A stretch of DNA of 64,000 nt. Source: Ectothiorhodospira marina. Its GTDB lineage: Bacteria; Pseudomonadota; Gammaproteobacteria; Ectothiorhodospirales; Ectothiorhodospiraceae. Position numbers and translations under genes: made by a program. The notes beneath the pieces were generated by a model. It searched no databases and was not told the DNA's origin. It saw only the letters and a list, made by a program, of their open reading frames with translations. The stretch spans positions 372,001-436,000 of the forward strand of contig NZ_FOAA01000001.1 of the NCBI RefSeq assembly GCF_900109495.1, read 5' to 3'. Positions 38,177 through 48,878 of this stretch are shown piece by piece. The stretch's first letter is position 1; the number at the start of each line of letters is the position of its first letter.

Positions 38177-38712
38177 CACCCGACCGGCTGAAACGCATCC
38201 TGGAAGGCGCCCTGATGGCAGCGCAGCGTCCTCTGTCCATTGAAGATCTGGAGCGGTTATTCGAGGCGGATGCGGCCCGGCCTGAGCGGACGGACATTCG
38301 CGAAGCCCTCAGGATCATTGCCGAGTCTTGCGAGGATCGCGGGTATCACCTCAAGGAAGTGGCTAGCGGTTACCGTTTCCAGGTGGATGAGGAACTGGCC
38401 CCTTGGGTGTCTCGGCTGTGGGAGGAGAAGCCTCCCCGTTACAGCCGTGCCTTGCTGGAAACCCTGGCGCTGATCGCTTATCGACAGCCCATCACCCGGG
38501 CCGAGATCGAGGAAGTGCGTGGGGTCGCGGTGAGTTCCCACATCATCCGCACGCTCACCGAGCGGGACTGGATTCGGGTGGTGGGGCATAAGGAGCTACC
38601 CGGGCGACCGGCGCTGTTCGGAACCACACGGGGGTTCCTGGACTATTTCAATCTCAGGTCGCTGGATGAACTGCCTACATTGGCGGAGTTGAAGGAGCGG
38701 CCCACCCCGTAA
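38173..38712 (+). CDS. scpB: Segregation and condensation protein B
   Basis: 179 residues made of two winged-helix domains: RILEGALMAAQRPLSIEDLERLF, then RALLETLALIAYRQPITRAEIEEVRGV. GRPALFGTTRGFLDYFNLRSLDELP is the usual C-terminus. Translationally coupled to scpA. Its end meets the converging moaB gene. Confidence 0.96.
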   Translation: MTPDRLKRILEGALMAAQRPLSIEDLERLFEADAARPERTDIREALRIIAESCEDRGYHLKEVASGYRFQVDEELAPWVSRLWEEKPPRYSRALLETLALIAYRQPITRAEIEEVRGVAVSSHIIRTLTERDWIRVVGHKELPGRPALFGTTRGFLDYFNLRSLDELPTLAELKERPTP

Positions 38713-38718
38713 CCCGAT

Positions 38719-39237
38719 TCACTCCCGAAGCCTGGGCATCAACATGGCCAGATTGCACGGTCGGGTGCGCCGATCCAACTGCGCCTGGATGAGTTTTTCC
38801 CAGGCCGTGCGGCAGGCGCCGGACGAGCCTGGCAGGCAGAACAGATAGGTTCCATTGGCCACGCCGGCCACGGCCCGGGACTGCAAGGCCGAGGTCTGAA
38901 TCTCCTCGTAGGAGATGGCCCGGAACAGCTCCCCGAAACCCTCGATCTGTTTGTCCAGCAGCGGCAGGATGGCCTCGGGGGTGCCGTCCCGTCCGGTGAC
39001 CCCCGTCCCGCCAGTGGTCAGGATGACATTCACCCGGGGGTCCGCGATCCAGGTGGAAACCACCGCCCGGATGCGGTAAATGTCATCGGCCACCAATTGC
39101 CGGTCCACGCCCTGGTGGCCCGCTGCGGTGAGGCCATCCACCAGGGCCTGCCCCGAGGTGTCCTCCTTGAGGGTGCGGGAGTCGGACACTGTGAGTACGG
39201 CGATGTTCAGGGGGATGAACTCAGGGGAATCAGGCAT
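38719..39237 (-). CDS. moaB: Molybdenum cofactor biosynthesis protein MoaB
   Basis: 172 residues from ATG 39237. The MogA/MoaB fold is shown by [38 protein letters not shown] and [21 protein letters not shown]. It would bind molybdopterin or catalyse its adenylylation; MoaB and MogA cannot be firmly told apart, though the length and start fit MoaB. It sits in reverse orientation inside the otherwise conserved scpB-rluB neighbourhood. Confidence 0.92.
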   Translation of the reverse strand: MPDSPEFIPLNIAVLTVSDSRTLKEDTSGQALVDGLTAAGHQGVDRQLVADDIYRIRAVVSTWIADPRVNVILTTGGTGVTGRDGTPEAILPLLDKQIEGFGELFRAISYEEIQTSALQSRAVAGVANGTYLFCLPGSSGACRTAWEKLIQAQLDRRTRPCNLAMLMPRLRE

Positions 39238-39378
39238 GGGGCCACCTTGGCGGGTTGAGGGATGACCGGTCTCGAAAAGACCTTCGGGTTGCCTCATACT
39301 ACTCATCCCACGGGGGCCAGTGCCACCGTCTACCTGACCCACTTTTTATCCACGTACTGTCTATACACGGAACCTTTC

Positions 39379-40173
39379 ATGACCGAACGCCTCCACAAAC
39401 TTCTCGCCCAGGCGGGTCTGGGCTCGCGCCGCGAGGTGGAGCGCTGGATTGCCCAGGGCTGGATCACCGTGAATGGCAAGGTGGCCAAGGTGGGAGATCA
39501 GGCCGGTCCCGACGACGAGATCGCCATCCAGGGACGGCCGGTCACCGTGGAGACACCGGATCTGCGGGTGCTGGCCTATCACAAGCCCGAGGGAGAAGTG
39601 AGTACCCGCTCCGACCCGGAGGGGCGGGTCACCGTCTTTGATCATCTGCCCCGCTTGCGCAAGGGCCGCTGGATCAGCGTGGGCCGACTGGATATCAATA
39701 CCTCGGGTCTGCTGTTGTTCACCACCGATGGTGAACTGGCCAACCGCATGATGCACCCCTCCCGTCAGATGGAACGGGAATATGCCGTGCGGGTGTTGGG
39801 TGAGGTGGATCCAGCAGTCATCCAGCGCCTTCAGGAAGGGGTTGCCCTTGAGGATGGCGAAGCGCGTTTTGACGAAATCCGCGAGGCCGGCGGTTCCGGC
39901 GCTAATCACTGGTACCACGTGACCCTGCGTGAGGGTCGCAACCGGGAGGTGCGTCGCTTGTGGGAATCCCAGGGGGTGACGGTGAGTCGCCTGATCCGGG
40001 TGCGCTACGGGCCTGTGGAACTGGATCAGGGGCTGCGTTCAGGGCGCTGGCGGGAACTGGCGCCCGACGAGATGAAGCGCTTGTATTCAGCGCTGGATCT
40101 CAAATGGACGCGTCCCCGCACACCCACGCGTATCATGCGTCCACCTGGCACCCGGCGTCTCCCACGGCAGTGA
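39379..40173 (+). CDS. rluB: 23S rRNA pseudouridine 2605 synthase
   Basis: 264 residues from ATG 39379. The N-terminal S4 RNA-binding domain (LHKLLAQAGLGSRREVERWI) precedes the RsuA-family catalytic domain, with aspartate in GRLDINTSGLLLFTTDG and REGRNREVRRLWES. The C-terminus is short and basic (RTPTRIMRPPGTRRLPRQ). Downstream of scpAB as in many gammaproteobacteria. Confidence 0.95.
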   Translation: MTERLHKLLAQAGLGSRREVERWIAQGWITVNGKVAKVGDQAGPDDEIAIQGRPVTVETPDLRVLAYHKPEGEVSTRSDPEGRVTVFDHLPRLRKGRWISVGRLDINTSGLLLFTTDGELANRMMHPSRQMEREYAVRVLGEVDPAVIQRLQEGVALEDGEARFDEIREAGGSGANHWYHVTLREGRNREVRRLWESQGVTVSRLIRVRYGPVELDQGLRSGRWRELAPDEMKRLYSALDLKWTRPRTPTRIMRPPGTRRLPRQ

Positions 40174-40856
40174 ATGCACAGCGACTGAAACAGGTTTTCG
40201 ATCGTCTCTCCGAGCACCACGGTCCCCTGAACTGGTGGCCCGGGGAGAGCGGGTTCGAGGTGATGGTGGGGGCCATCCTCACCCAGAACACCGCCTGGAG
40301 TAACGTGGAGCAGGCGATCACCCACCTCAAGCAGGCCAATGCGCTGGCCCCGGAGCGGATCCTGGCGTTGTCACCCGAGGATCTTGGGGCGTTGATCCGC
40401 CCTTCTGGCTATTTCAATGTGAAGGCGCGCCGATTGCAGTCTTTCTGTCAGTGGTATCTGGACCAGGGCGGCCAGGAGATCTTGAGTGGCTGGGATACCC
40501 GGGTGTTGCGTGCCCGATTGCTGTCAGTGAACGGGGTGGGCCCAGAGACCGCCGACGATATCCTGTTGTATGCCTTCGAGCGCCCGGTTTTCGTGGTGGA
40601 TGCCTATACCCGACGGCTGTTTTCGCGGCTGGGAATGGTGCAGGGCGATGAGCCTTACGAGAGCCTGAGGGCCTCGGTGGAGGCGCTGATCGGCGAGGAT
40701 GTGCCGATGCTCAATGAGTTGCATGCGGTGATTGTGATCCATGGCAAGGAAGTCTGCCGCCCCCGCCCCCGCTGCAATGCCTGCGTGCTGCTGGAGGAAT
40801 GTCCGACGGGGCAGGGGCTCAATCGCTTTCCCCCCAAGCCAAGGCGTTCCTCCTGA
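40170..40856 (+). CDS. Endonuclease III-like HhH-GPD protein with 4Fe-4S loop
   Basis: 228 residues from GTG 40170, which overlaps the rluB stop; an ATG at 40104 would add 22 non-conserved residues, so the start is uncertain. Core motifs: FEVMVGAILTQNTAWSNVEQAI, the helix-hairpin-helix LLSVNGVGPETADDILLYAF, catalytic Asp in VVDAYTRR, and four cluster cysteines CRPRPRCNACVLLEEC. The residue equivalent to the EndoIII lysine appears replaced in the HhH (GVGPETADDIL), as in the MjaII/'endonuclease III domain' subgroup. Likely a base-excision repair glycosylase. Confidence 0.88.
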   Translation: MNAQRLKQVFDRLSEHHGPLNWWPGESGFEVMVGAILTQNTAWSNVEQAITHLKQANALAPERILALSPEDLGALIRPSGYFNVKARRLQSFCQWYLDQGGQEILSGWDTRVLRARLLSVNGVGPETADDILLYAFERPVFVVDAYTRRLFSRLGMVQGDEPYESLRASVEALIGEDVPMLNELHAVIVIHGKEVCRPRPRCNACVLLEECPTGQGLNRFPPKPRRSS

Positions 40857-40878
40857 GGCCCGAGGGTATCGAGTCGGG

Positions 40879-42951
40879 TTAGAAGCTGATGCTGACCTGT
40901 CCATATAGGCCCCGGCGAGTCTGAGCCGGCTGGAATGTGGGGGCTACCGAAAAATACTCGGTCCGCTCCGAATCCAGCAGGTTCTGCGCCACCAGAGCCA
41001 GCTCTATGCCGGTATCCGGTCGCCAGGCCAGCCTCAGATCCATCGTGGTATACGCATCCAGCGGGGGCAGAAAGGGTCGGTCACGCTCGCCCACATGCTT
41101 GATCCACATGTCCAGATCCGTGTGGTGACTGAGGTTCCATGAGCTGCGCAACGATGTGGTGTGTCTGGGAATGAAGCTGGAGAAAAGGCGATCACCTCCT
41201 GTGAATTGACCGGTGTCATTCACACTGTGGGCGAGTTGGAAACGCAGCCTGTCACTGGGCCTCCAGTCGCCGGAAAGCTCCACTCCCGTCACGGTCAGTT
41301 CACCGGTATTGACGAACTCAGTGGGCGCAATCAGGTATTGATTATCTTCACTGATCAAAAGGTTGTCGGGATCCGTGATGACCGTGGCTGTTCTGAGATC
41401 CTCGTAGCGATGCACAAAGGCGGTCACATCCAGATAGACTCCAGATGATGGCTGACCGCGATAGCCTGCTTCGAAGGCTGTCAGTCGTTCCGATCCATAC
41501 CCCTCGTTACCACGCACTTCACCCTGTATCGGCAAAGTCGCGATGGATGCATCCAGCGGTGGGTTAAATGAGATCAATCCCGGCGGCGCCACCGTCAGAA
41601 TGTAATCTGCTGTACGTTCCCCCCGGGAAGGAATGCGTTTGGCGCGGGATAGCGAGTTCCATACGCTGTGCTGGGGGCTCATGTTCCACAGCACGCGGAG
41701 GGTTGACTGGATTTCCGTACCGGTATAACCGTTGTGATCCAGGCGTCCGCCCAGTGACAGTCTGACCTCGTCGCCCAATTCCCTCTCATCCTGGGCAAAC
41801 AGGCTGGCAAGATGCAGGGTTTCTCTAGACTGTTCAATGCGCGTGGTAAGCCCCTCGGAAAGGGTATCCTGATACCAGCGATATCCGGCACCCCAGGTGA
41901 GTGTGTGCTGATCCGGAAAATTGACACGCTGCTGAAGTTCCAGGTCGACGATATGCTGCTGTTGATCCGCCAACATCGCGGCTTCCAGGTCGGAATAACT
42001 CCAGGAGGCATTGAGTTTGATCTCTGAATGCTCCGAAGTCTGCCGGGTGACGCTGGTTTGCAGATCAAGACCGGAAAAACGGTCAGTGATGTATTCCACC
42101 CGCCGGTATACAGGGGGCTGGAGGGGGTCTCTGGGAACCCCGATCCCATCCGATTCTGTTCGATAGAGATTGCCGCTCACCATCCAACGGCCCACCGTTT
42201 CGTCTCCATCCAGACGAAACCCGGCCGACAGGTGACTGGCTTGATCATGGTGATCATCCCCGGATTCTTGCAAGGATTCATGGTAGCCACGGTTTTGCAG
42301 ATAAACGCTGTAGCTGCGGTCTTCTCCCCAGGCGCCACCCTGCCTGACCAGGGCGGACGGGCCGGCATTGTCACCATAACCGGCGCTGACCTGCGTGCCA
42401 TGGGTGGTGTGGGATGAGCGGGTAATGATGTTGATGACGCCATTGACCGCGTTCACCCCCCAGACGGCTCCGCCCGGACCCCGGATCACTTCGATACGCT
42501 CGATGTTCTCCAGGGGGAGTTGCAGTGTGTTCCAGACCACACCGGAAAAGTTGGGGCTGTAGGCACTGCGTCCATCCACCAGCACCATGAGTTTGTTGGA
42601 GAGATATTCTGTGTGGCTGCGAATGGATACGGCCCAGCGATCTGCGCTGATCCGGGCAACATCCACCCCCGGAGCCAGGCGCAGGGCTTCCGGCAGCGAC
42701 CGGGCGCCTGAACGCCGTATGTCCTCGGCTGTAATGACATGCACGGCAGCGGCAACGTCGGACAGGGCTTGTGCCCGTCGGCTGGCGGAGACCACCTCCT
42801 GCTGGAGAAGATCCTCCAAAGAGAGTTCGAGAAAACGTTCAATGTCCGAAGCCTGCACGGACGGAGCAGCGCCGCCAAGGATGATCAAAAGACAGGAAAT
42901 GACGGGGATGCGTCTGTCAGTGGCGAACCTGTCCATGCTATGCGCGCTCAT
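40879..42951 (-). CDS. TonB-dependent outer-membrane receptor
   Basis: 690 residues from ATG 42951 (ATG 42936 also possible). A signal peptide (ISCLLIILGGAAPSVQA) is followed by a plug domain (AAVHVITAEDIRRSGA, LPEALRLAPGVDV, NIERIEVIRGPGGAVWGVNAVNGVINIIT) and a beta-barrel ending in aromatic F (YGQVSISF). It would import a siderophore, vitamin or other ligand. Last gene of a minus-strand group with yfiR, a hybrid kinase and a GGDEF-EAL protein, which suggests that the ligand and the signalling chain are linked. Confidence 0.93.
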   Translation of the reverse strand: MSAHSMDRFATDRRIPVISCLLIILGGAAPSVQASDIERFLELSLEDLLQQEVVSASRRAQALSDVAAAVHVITAEDIRRSGARSLPEALRLAPGVDVARISADRWAVSIRSHTEYLSNKLMVLVDGRSAYSPNFSGVVWNTLQLPLENIERIEVIRGPGGAVWGVNAVNGVINIITRSSHTTHGTQVSAGYGDNAGPSALVRQGGAWGEDRSYSVYLQNRGYHESLQESGDDHHDQASHLSAGFRLDGDETVGRWMVSGNLYRTESDGIGVPRDPLQPPVYRRVEYITDRFSGLDLQTSVTRQTSEHSEIKLNASWSYSDLEAAMLADQQQHIVDLELQQRVNFPDQHTLTWGAGYRWYQDTLSEGLTTRIEQSRETLHLASLFAQDERELGDEVRLSLGGRLDHNGYTGTEIQSTLRVLWNMSPQHSVWNSLSRAKRIPSRGERTADYILTVAPPGLISFNPPLDASIATLPIQGEVRGNEGYGSERLTAFEAGYRGQPSSGVYLDVTAFVHRYEDLRTATVITDPDNLLISEDNQYLIAPTEFVNTGELTVTGVELSGDWRPSDRLRFQLAHSVNDTGQFTGGDRLFSSFIPRHTTSLRSSWNLSHHTDLDMWIKHVGERDRPFLPPLDAYTTMDLRLAWRPDTGIELALVAQNLLDSERTEYFSVAPTFQPAQTRRGLYGQVSISF

Positions 42952-42955
42952 GGTG

Positions 42956-45040
42956 TCATGGAAGCCGATCAAAATCCCAGTTCTGGCCCAGCAGGGCTGG
43001 GAGCTGGTCTGATGGCACCGGTTTACTGAAGTAATAACCCTGGAGAGTATGGCAGGATTGTTGTATCAAGATCTTTACCTGTTCCAGATTTTCCACTCCC
43101 TCCGCAGTCACCGTGAAGCCCATGCTCTCACTCAGGGAAACAATGGCCCTGATGATCGCCAGGCTTCCGGCATCATGGGGCAGTCCACTGACAAAGCTGC
43201 GGTCCACTTTGAGGTTGTGCAGAGGCAACCGCCTCAGGTAGCTCATGGATGAGTAGCCGGTGCCGAAATCATCGAGGGAGAACTTTACTCCCAGTTCCTG
43301 CAGTTCACACAGGGTTTGCAGTGTGGTGGCACTCTCGTCCATGAGCGTGGTTTCCGTGATCTCGAGTTCAAGGAATCGCGCGTCCAGACCTGTTTCCTCA
43401 AGGATGTCTCGGACTTTTCGCGTCAAGGTGCCGTTTCTGAATTGTACCGGGGAGAGGTTCACCGCCATTTCCAGGGAGAAACCCGCGGCGTGCCAGCGGG
43501 CGGCATCCCGGCAGGCGGTGCGTAATACCCAATCGCCGATGGAAATAATCAGCCCATTGTCTTCAGCCAGGGGGATGAATTCTGCTGGGGGTATCAGCCC
43601 ATGTTGGGGGTGCACCCAGCGGATGAGGGCTTCGACGGAGCGGATATGTCCGGTTTGCAGGTCCACCTGGGGTTGGTAGACGAGGAAGAACTCTTGCGAG
43701 TCCAGGGCACGGCGCAGGTTGCTCTCCATGTTCAGGCGCCGCATGGCCTCCTGAGTGAGGGCGGGACTATAAAACTGCGTGTTGTTACGCCCCAGGTACT
43801 TGGCGTGGTACATGGCGGTGTCCGCGTGCTTGAGCAGCGTGTCGGCATCTTCCCCATCATCCGGAAATATGGCGATGCCGATGCTGGCGGTGATGACCAT
43901 CTCCCGTTCTGCGATGAAGAACGGCTGCCGCATGAGTTCCTGTATCCGCTGGGCCGCGATCAGGGCATCTTCGGGATGGTTCATGTCCGGAATGATGACG
44001 GTGAATTCATCTCCACCAAGACGGGCCAGGCTGATCCCCGGATGCTGAATCATCGGACGGGAGACCGTGTCTGTAGGGCGGACACCCAGCCGCAGACGTT
44101 GTGAGGCATGCTGTAACAGTACATCACCGATGGCATGGCCGAGCGTGTCATTAATCTGCTTGAAGCCATCCAGGTCCAGGAACAGCACGCCCAGTTGAGT
44201 GCAACTGCTTCTGGCCCGGCGGATTTCGCCCTCCAAACGATCCATGAGATGTTGCCGATTGGCCAACCCTGTCAGTGTGTCGTAATAGGCCAGTCGGTGT
44301 ATTTCCTGGTCGGCTTCCTTGCGCTGAGTGATGTCCCGAATGAGGCAGAGTGTTTCCTGGCGGTCGATGATGACAAGACGGGTTTCAAAATAGCGAACGG
44401 GCCCATCCACCTGCTGCAGAGAGTATTCAATGTCCTGGATCTGGCCGGCCGAACGGGCCTCTGTGATGGCATCCATGTAGGCCTGTGAAATTGCCTCGGG
44501 CAGTGTGTCTTGCAGCCGGGATCCGGTCCCGGGATGGGCCTGGTCGTTGTGTCCTGCCAGCCGATCCAGCACGGTCCCATCATCAGCAAGCCGGAGCAGC
44601 GTATCCGGCAGCGCACTCAAAATGGCAGCATTACGCGCATTGGCACGGTGCAGATCCAGACGCGTGAGGTGCGCACGCCAAAGGTACTTGATTCGGTGTC
44701 CGATGAGATTCCAATGGATGGGTTTGGAGATGAAATCAGTGGCGCCGGCCTCGAAGGCTCGGGCAATGGACTCCGTATCGTCCAGGCCAGTGACCATGAC
44801 GATGGGGAGTTCATCGCCGGCCAGGTGGCGCAGGCGTTTGCAGGTCTCAAAGCCATCCATGCCGGGCATGTCCACATCCAGCAGCACCATCTCGCAAGGT
44901 GTCTGAGCAAATAATGCCAGTGTGCGTTCGCCATCCTGAGCATTGATCGCCGTGAAGTCCGCCGCCTCCAGAGCTGCAGTCATCAGCATGAGTGCAGTCA
45001 CGTCATCGTCAGCCAGCAGAATCCTGACGCGTTCGTTCAT
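42956..45040 (-). CDS. Response regulator with PAS, GGDEF and EAL domains
   Basis: 694 residues. Receiver domain at the N-terminus ([14 protein letters not shown], phosphoacceptor in [14 protein letters not shown], about residue 57), then a PAS-like sensor part, GGDEF domain with intact RLGGDEF (about 342), and EAL domain with [24 protein letters not shown] and AEGVE. Both catalytic motifs are complete, so it could make and degrade cyclic-di-GMP. The start overlaps the kinase stop (ATGA), so kinase and regulator are translationally coupled and probably a cognate pair. Confidence 0.95.
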   Translation of the reverse strand: MNERVRILLADDDVTALMLMTAALEAADFTAINAQDGERTLALFAQTPCEMVLLDVDMPGMDGFETCKRLRHLAGDELPIVMVTGLDDTESIARAFEAGATDFISKPIHWNLIGHRIKYLWRAHLTRLDLHRANARNAAILSALPDTLLRLADDGTVLDRLAGHNDQAHPGTGSRLQDTLPEAISQAYMDAITEARSAGQIQDIEYSLQQVDGPVRYFETRLVIIDRQETLCLIRDITQRKEADQEIHRLAYYDTLTGLANRQHLMDRLEGEIRRARSSCTQLGVLFLDLDGFKQINDTLGHAIGDVLLQHASQRLRLGVRPTDTVSRPMIQHPGISLARLGGDEFTVIIPDMNHPEDALIAAQRIQELMRQPFFIAEREMVITASIGIAIFPDDGEDADTLLKHADTAMYHAKYLGRNNTQFYSPALTQEAMRRLNMESNLRRALDSQEFFLVYQPQVDLQTGHIRSVEALIRWVHPQHGLIPPAEFIPLAEDNGLIISIGDWVLRTACRDAARWHAAGFSLEMAVNLSPVQFRNGTLTRKVRDILEETGLDARFLELEITETTLMDESATTLQTLCELQELGVKFSLDDFGTGYSSMSYLRRLPLHNLKVDRSFVSGLPHDAGSLAIIRAIVSLSESMGFTVTAEGVENLEQVKILIQQSCHTLQGYYFSKPVPSDQLPALLGQNWDFDRLP

Positions 45041-47397
45041 ACGCCTGCCTTGATCCGTTTGCGGATTTCATCGAGGGTTGCACGTGAAATATGCCGGAAT
45101 TCCTTCGACAGGGTGTCGGTGTCACACAGGCGGTTCTCCCGGGCACAGGCTTCCAGTTGCCGGCAGGTCTCGGACAGACGCCTGGCGCCAACGTTGCCTG
45201 AGCTGGACTTCAGGGCATGACTGGCGTTGCGCAAGGCTTCGGGATCACCTGCTGTCAAAGCCTCATCAATCTTTTGGACCAGTGGGTGGGCACTGTCCAG
45301 AAAGGCCTGGAATACCCTTGTCATAAGGCCCTGATCAGGGCTCAGGTTTTGTAACTCATGGAGCGCCTGCGGATGCAGCATCGATGGGTCATCCGATTGG
45401 AGTGCGTGCGTCGAGGATGGCCGGGCAGGGGTGGCTGATGAGGCGGCGGCAGGAAGCCATTGGCGCAGCAGGGTGTGCAGTTGTTCAAGGGTGTAAGGCT
45501 TGGGCAGACAAGCCTGCATGCCGACTTTCAGGCATTGCTCCTGATCCTGTGAGGATGCGTTGGCGGTCAGCGCAATGATGGGGGTCTTGCGGCAGTCTGG
45601 CACCCATCCTTCGCGGATCGCCATCGTCGTCTGATGGCCGTCCATGACCGGCATACGACAATCCATCAGGATCAAATCCACCGGGTTTTCCTCGAGCATT
45701 GACAAGGCCTCCTTACCATGATTGGCCATGCTCACCCGGAGCCCCATTTGCTCCAGCATGGCCCGGGCAACCAGTTGATTGACAGGGTTATCCTCAACCA
45801 ACAGGACACTGCCATCCAGAATCCAGGTCTCAGGGATATTCTGTGGCAGTTGGGGTTCCCTACGCGTGGTTTCAGTATGCTCGGGGCAAACGCCCTGAGG
45901 CAACCTGAGTTCCACACGCAAGCTCGAGCCTTGCCCGGGTGTGCTGTGCATCTGGATGATCCCGCCCATCAGCTCCACGAGACGCCTGCAGATGGCCAGC
46001 CCCAGACCGGTCCCGCCATAGCGCCGGGTCGTTGATCCGTCTGCCTGCGCGAAGCGCTCGAATATGACATCCCTGGCCTCGGGCGCGATCCCGATGCCGG
46101 TATCCTCGACCCTGAGATGGATCAAGTTCTCCCGATCGGCTGTTGCCGTGACCTCGATATACACGCGAATGCTGCCTTGATGGGTGAACTTGACGGCATT
46201 GCTCAGCAGATTGGTCAAAACCTGTCGTAGCCTGAGGGGGTCCCCCCGACACCAGAAGGCTTGATCCGCGGGGGCACATTCCGTGGATAGGCTCAAGCCC
46301 TTTTGGGCGGCCGCTTCCTGGAATAGCTGGACGCAGTCCTGGATCAATGTCACCAACTCAAAGTCCAACGACTCCAGGTGCATATGGCCCGAATCCGCTT
46401 TGGAGAAGTCCAGAATGGCGTCAATGATGGATAGCAGGTGTCGACTGGCCTGAACGGCAGTATCCGCATAATGACGTTGTCTGGAATCCAATGGACTTTT
46501 CAGCAGCATTTCGGTCATGCCCAGCACCCCATTCATCGGGGTTCTGATCTCATGGCTCATGTTGGCCAGAAACTCGCTTTTGGCTTGGCTGGCGGCCTCG
46601 GCAGCCTCTTTGGCGTGCTTCAACTCAGCGGTCCGCGTTGCCACCTCTTCCTCCAGGCGCTCGTTTTGCAGGCCGAGGCGTCGATCCCTCTCCTGAATTT
46701 CCTCCAGCATGCTGTTGAAGCCCTCTGCGAGGGTTCTGATTTCAAGGATGTCGCTATTGCTGGCGCGCACGCCAAGGTCCCCTGCCTGCGTGACACGCTT
46801 CATCAATGCGGTCAGGGCAGAGACCGGTTGAAGCACGCGGGTAACCAGACGCGCCATCAGAATCCGGCTGGTGAGCAGCGCCAGGACGGCGGCCGCCGCT
46901 GTGATGAGGATGAGCAGACACATTTGCACATAGAGCGATCTCAGGCCGATGACGGTCTGAATCGCCCCCAGCGTGTCATCTTGCAAGGTGATGGGTTGGG
47001 TCAGCCTGACAGCGGTCAGCCCATAGAGCGTCTCTTCCTGAAGCTGCTCCATATCGTGGGTCTGAAGACCGGAGGCGGATTCATAACGGGCAAACGGCTG
47101 GCCCTCGCGGTCGTAGATGACCGCCGCTTGAACATCGGGTGAATGACGCAGTGAAGCCAGCAAATCCAGGCCAGCCTTCCTGTCATCGAACAGCATGGTC
47201 GCCGCGGCGTTTTCGGCCAGAACCTTAGTCTTGACCCGGTTGGCATCCACCATGCTGAACAGGCTGACGGTCAACCCTCCGAGAATGGTGATGACCGCCA
47301 TGATGATGACCGAGATCACCAGTGCCGCGCCATTGATGCGACGTAACCGGTCTGCCAGGGAGAGAGGCGGATCCTTGTCGGGCAAGGTGATGTTCAT
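45037..47397 (-). CDS. Hybrid sensor histidine kinase (HAMP-HisKA-HATPase-REC-Hpt)
   Basis: 786 residues. Two membrane segments (about 24-50 and 158-182) enclose a periplasmic sensor of roughly 110 residues of the CHASE8 type. A HAMP linker follows, then a coiled coil and HisKA with [14 protein letters not shown] (His about 284). HATPase has DTGIGIAPE and GGTGLGLAI, the receiver has [13 protein letters not shown], and a C-terminal Hpt domain has [13 protein letters not shown]. Overlaps yfiR by four bases upstream and the GGDEF-EAL gene by four bases downstream. Confidence 0.95.
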   Translation of the reverse strand: MNITLPDKDPPLSLADRLRRINGAALVISVIIMAVITILGGLTVSLFSMVDANRVKTKVLAENAAATMLFDDRKAGLDLLASLRHSPDVQAAVIYDREGQPFARYESASGLQTHDMEQLQEETLYGLTAVRLTQPITLQDDTLGAIQTVIGLRSLYVQMCLLILITAAAAVLALLTSRILMARLVTRVLQPVSALTALMKRVTQAGDLGVRASNSDILEIRTLAEGFNSMLEEIQERDRRLGLQNERLEEEVATRTAELKHAKEAAEAASQAKSEFLANMSHEIRTPMNGVLGMTEMLLKSPLDSRQRHYADTAVQASRHLLSIIDAILDFSKADSGHMHLESLDFELVTLIQDCVQLFQEAAAQKGLSLSTECAPADQAFWCRGDPLRLRQVLTNLLSNAVKFTHQGSIRVYIEVTATADRENLIHLRVEDTGIGIAPEARDVIFERFAQADGSTTRRYGGTGLGLAICRRLVELMGGIIQMHSTPGQGSSLRVELRLPQGVCPEHTETTRREPQLPQNIPETWILDGSVLLVEDNPVNQLVARAMLEQMGLRVSMANHGKEALSMLEENPVDLILMDCRMPVMDGHQTTMAIREGWVPDCRKTPIIALTANASSQDQEQCLKVGMQACLPKPYTLEQLHTLLRQWLPAAASSATPARPSSTHALQSDDPSMLHPQALHELQNLSPDQGLMTRVFQAFLDSAHPLVQKIDEALTAGDPEALRNASHALKSSSGNVGARRLSETCRQLEACARENRLCDTDTLSKEFRHISRATLDEIRKRIKAGV

Positions 47398-47921
47398 TTC
47401 TCCACCTCTTCTGCCAGGCGAAGCAATCTTGAACTGAGGTTCAGGCTGTGTGCGCGGGCGGCTGTCAGATTGGCTTCAAAGGCGATACGGTTGTGCTGCG
47501 TGATCATGTTGATCGCCACCCCCCGGCGCATGGCGCCGGGTGAGTCAGCTACCGTCAATATCGGTAAGCCATGCACCGCCCCGAGGATCTCCGGCAGTTG
47601 GCCCATGGCGGAGCGTGCGATGAATACCAGTTCGCAGTCTGGCAGCTCGGCCAGCGTGGTGGGTAACTGGGTGATGATCCGACGAGGGCCCACCCGTCGG
47701 TGATTGAGCGGGAGGAGGGCGTCGCCGAACGGGTCGCTACCGTAGATACACAGATCCAGCGTATCGCCGACTGCTTCAGGCCATTCGGTGAATAGCGCAA
47801 AGTTATAAAGAAAGGCAGCCTTGAGCTGATACTCGGAAGGCGTGCCAGCGGCCACATGAGCAGGGAAGGACAGGAGCAGGTAAATCAGGAATGACTGGGC
47901 AATGCTTCTCATCCGCGGCAT
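47394..47921 (-). CDS. YfiR family periplasmic protein (DUF4154)
   Basis: 175 residues from ATG 47921 (ATG 47912 also possible; no good ribosome site for either). Signal peptide [19 protein letters not shown], then the YfiR pattern [39 protein letters not shown] and [20 protein letters not shown]. In Pseudomonas, YfiR holds back the diguanylate cyclase YfiN; here a kinase with a periplasmic domain is the likely partner. First gene of the four-gene operon. Confidence 0.9.
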   Translation of the reverse strand: MPRMRSIAQSFLIYLLLSFPAHVAAGTPSEYQLKAAFLYNFALFTEWPEAVGDTLDLCIYGSDPFGDALLPLNHRRVGPRRIITQLPTTLAELPDCELVFIARSAMGQLPEILGAVHGLPILTVADSPGAMRRGVAINMITQHNRIAFEANLTAARAHSLNLSSRLLRLAEEVEK

Positions 47922-48131
47922 GCCACGCGACCGCACTCGCCCATCCTGCGAGCCCATGCTCTGTCCTTGAATCCTGTCCCGATACGCATTTCGAAGCGCG
48001 GTGCCACCCATGCCGTTCGTCAGAGCCAGACGCTGACAGGGAGTTTAGGATAGGCACGGGTCGCTGTCTTCGCCGGGCGCCCTGTTCCCCCGAAGGAGAG
48101 GATCGCGTGGTGCCTTCTCCCTGTGTCCGCG

Positions 48132-48878
48132 TCAGGCCAGTTTGAGATTCTGCCCGGTGGTCTCCCCGGCATCGGGGCCGAGCAGGTAGAGGTAAGGTCC
48201 GATCACCTCCGCGGGCTCAGGGTGCTGGCTCGGATCTTCTCCGGGGTAGTGGTCCGCCCGCAGCGGGCTTTGGATCGGGCCGGTATCCACTCCGTTCACC
48301 CGGATGCGACGGGCCCCCTGGTATTCGGCCGCCAGGATGTCCAGTAGCCCGCGCTGTCCCGCCTTGGCCACGCCGAAGGCGCCCCAGTAGGCGCGTTGGC
48401 AGTCCTGAGTGGAGAAGACGATGGCCGGGTCGGGTGCCTTTTCCAGCAGTGGGAGGGTGGCGTGGGTGAGCAGGAAAGTGGCGTGCAGGTTGACCGTGAT
48501 GACGCGGGCCCACATTTCCAGATCGTAGAGTTTCAGTGGGGTCAGCGCGCCCACCCAGGCCGCATTGTGTACAACGCCGTCCAGCCGCCCGAACTCGTTG
48601 CCCAGGTTCTCGGCCAGGTCCTGGTAATCCTTGGCGGTGGCGCCTTCCAGATTCATGGGGTAGATGGCTGGCTGCGGACCACCCTCGGCCTCGATCTCGT
48701 CATATACCTTTTCCAGCGTCTTGATCACCTTGTCCAGCAGGATCACGGTGGCGCCGTGTCTGGCCAGCGCCAGGGACAGGGCTCGACCGATACCCCCAGT
48801 AGCACCGGTGACCAGGATCACCCGATCCTTGAACAGGTCGGGCGCGGGAGTGTAATGGAGAAGTTGTTGCGGGATCAT
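48132..48878 (-). CDS. Short-chain dehydrogenase, YciK-like
   Basis: 248 residues from ATG 48878, which overlaps the hpnE stop (ATGA). NAD(P) site VTGATGGIGRALSLALA, VHNAAW, and the active-site region STQDCQRAYWGAFGVAKAGQ with Tyr-Lys spacing slightly unusual (YWGAFGVAK). The C-terminal YLLGPDAGETTGQNL is typical of YciK-type enzymes. It closes the hpn operon; a role in squalene/hopanoid metabolism is suggested only by position. Confidence 0.85.
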   Translation of the reverse strand: MIPQQLLHYTPAPDLFKDRVILVTGATGGIGRALSLALARHGATVILLDKVIKTLEKVYDEIEAEGGPQPAIYPMNLEGATAKDYQDLAENLGNEFGRLDGVVHNAAWVGALTPLKLYDLEMWARVITVNLHATFLLTHATLPLLEKAPDPAIVFSTQDCQRAYWGAFGVAKAGQRGLLDILAAEYQGARRIRVNGVDTGPIQSPLRADHYPGEDPSQHPEPAEVIGPYLYLLGPDAGETTGQNLKLA

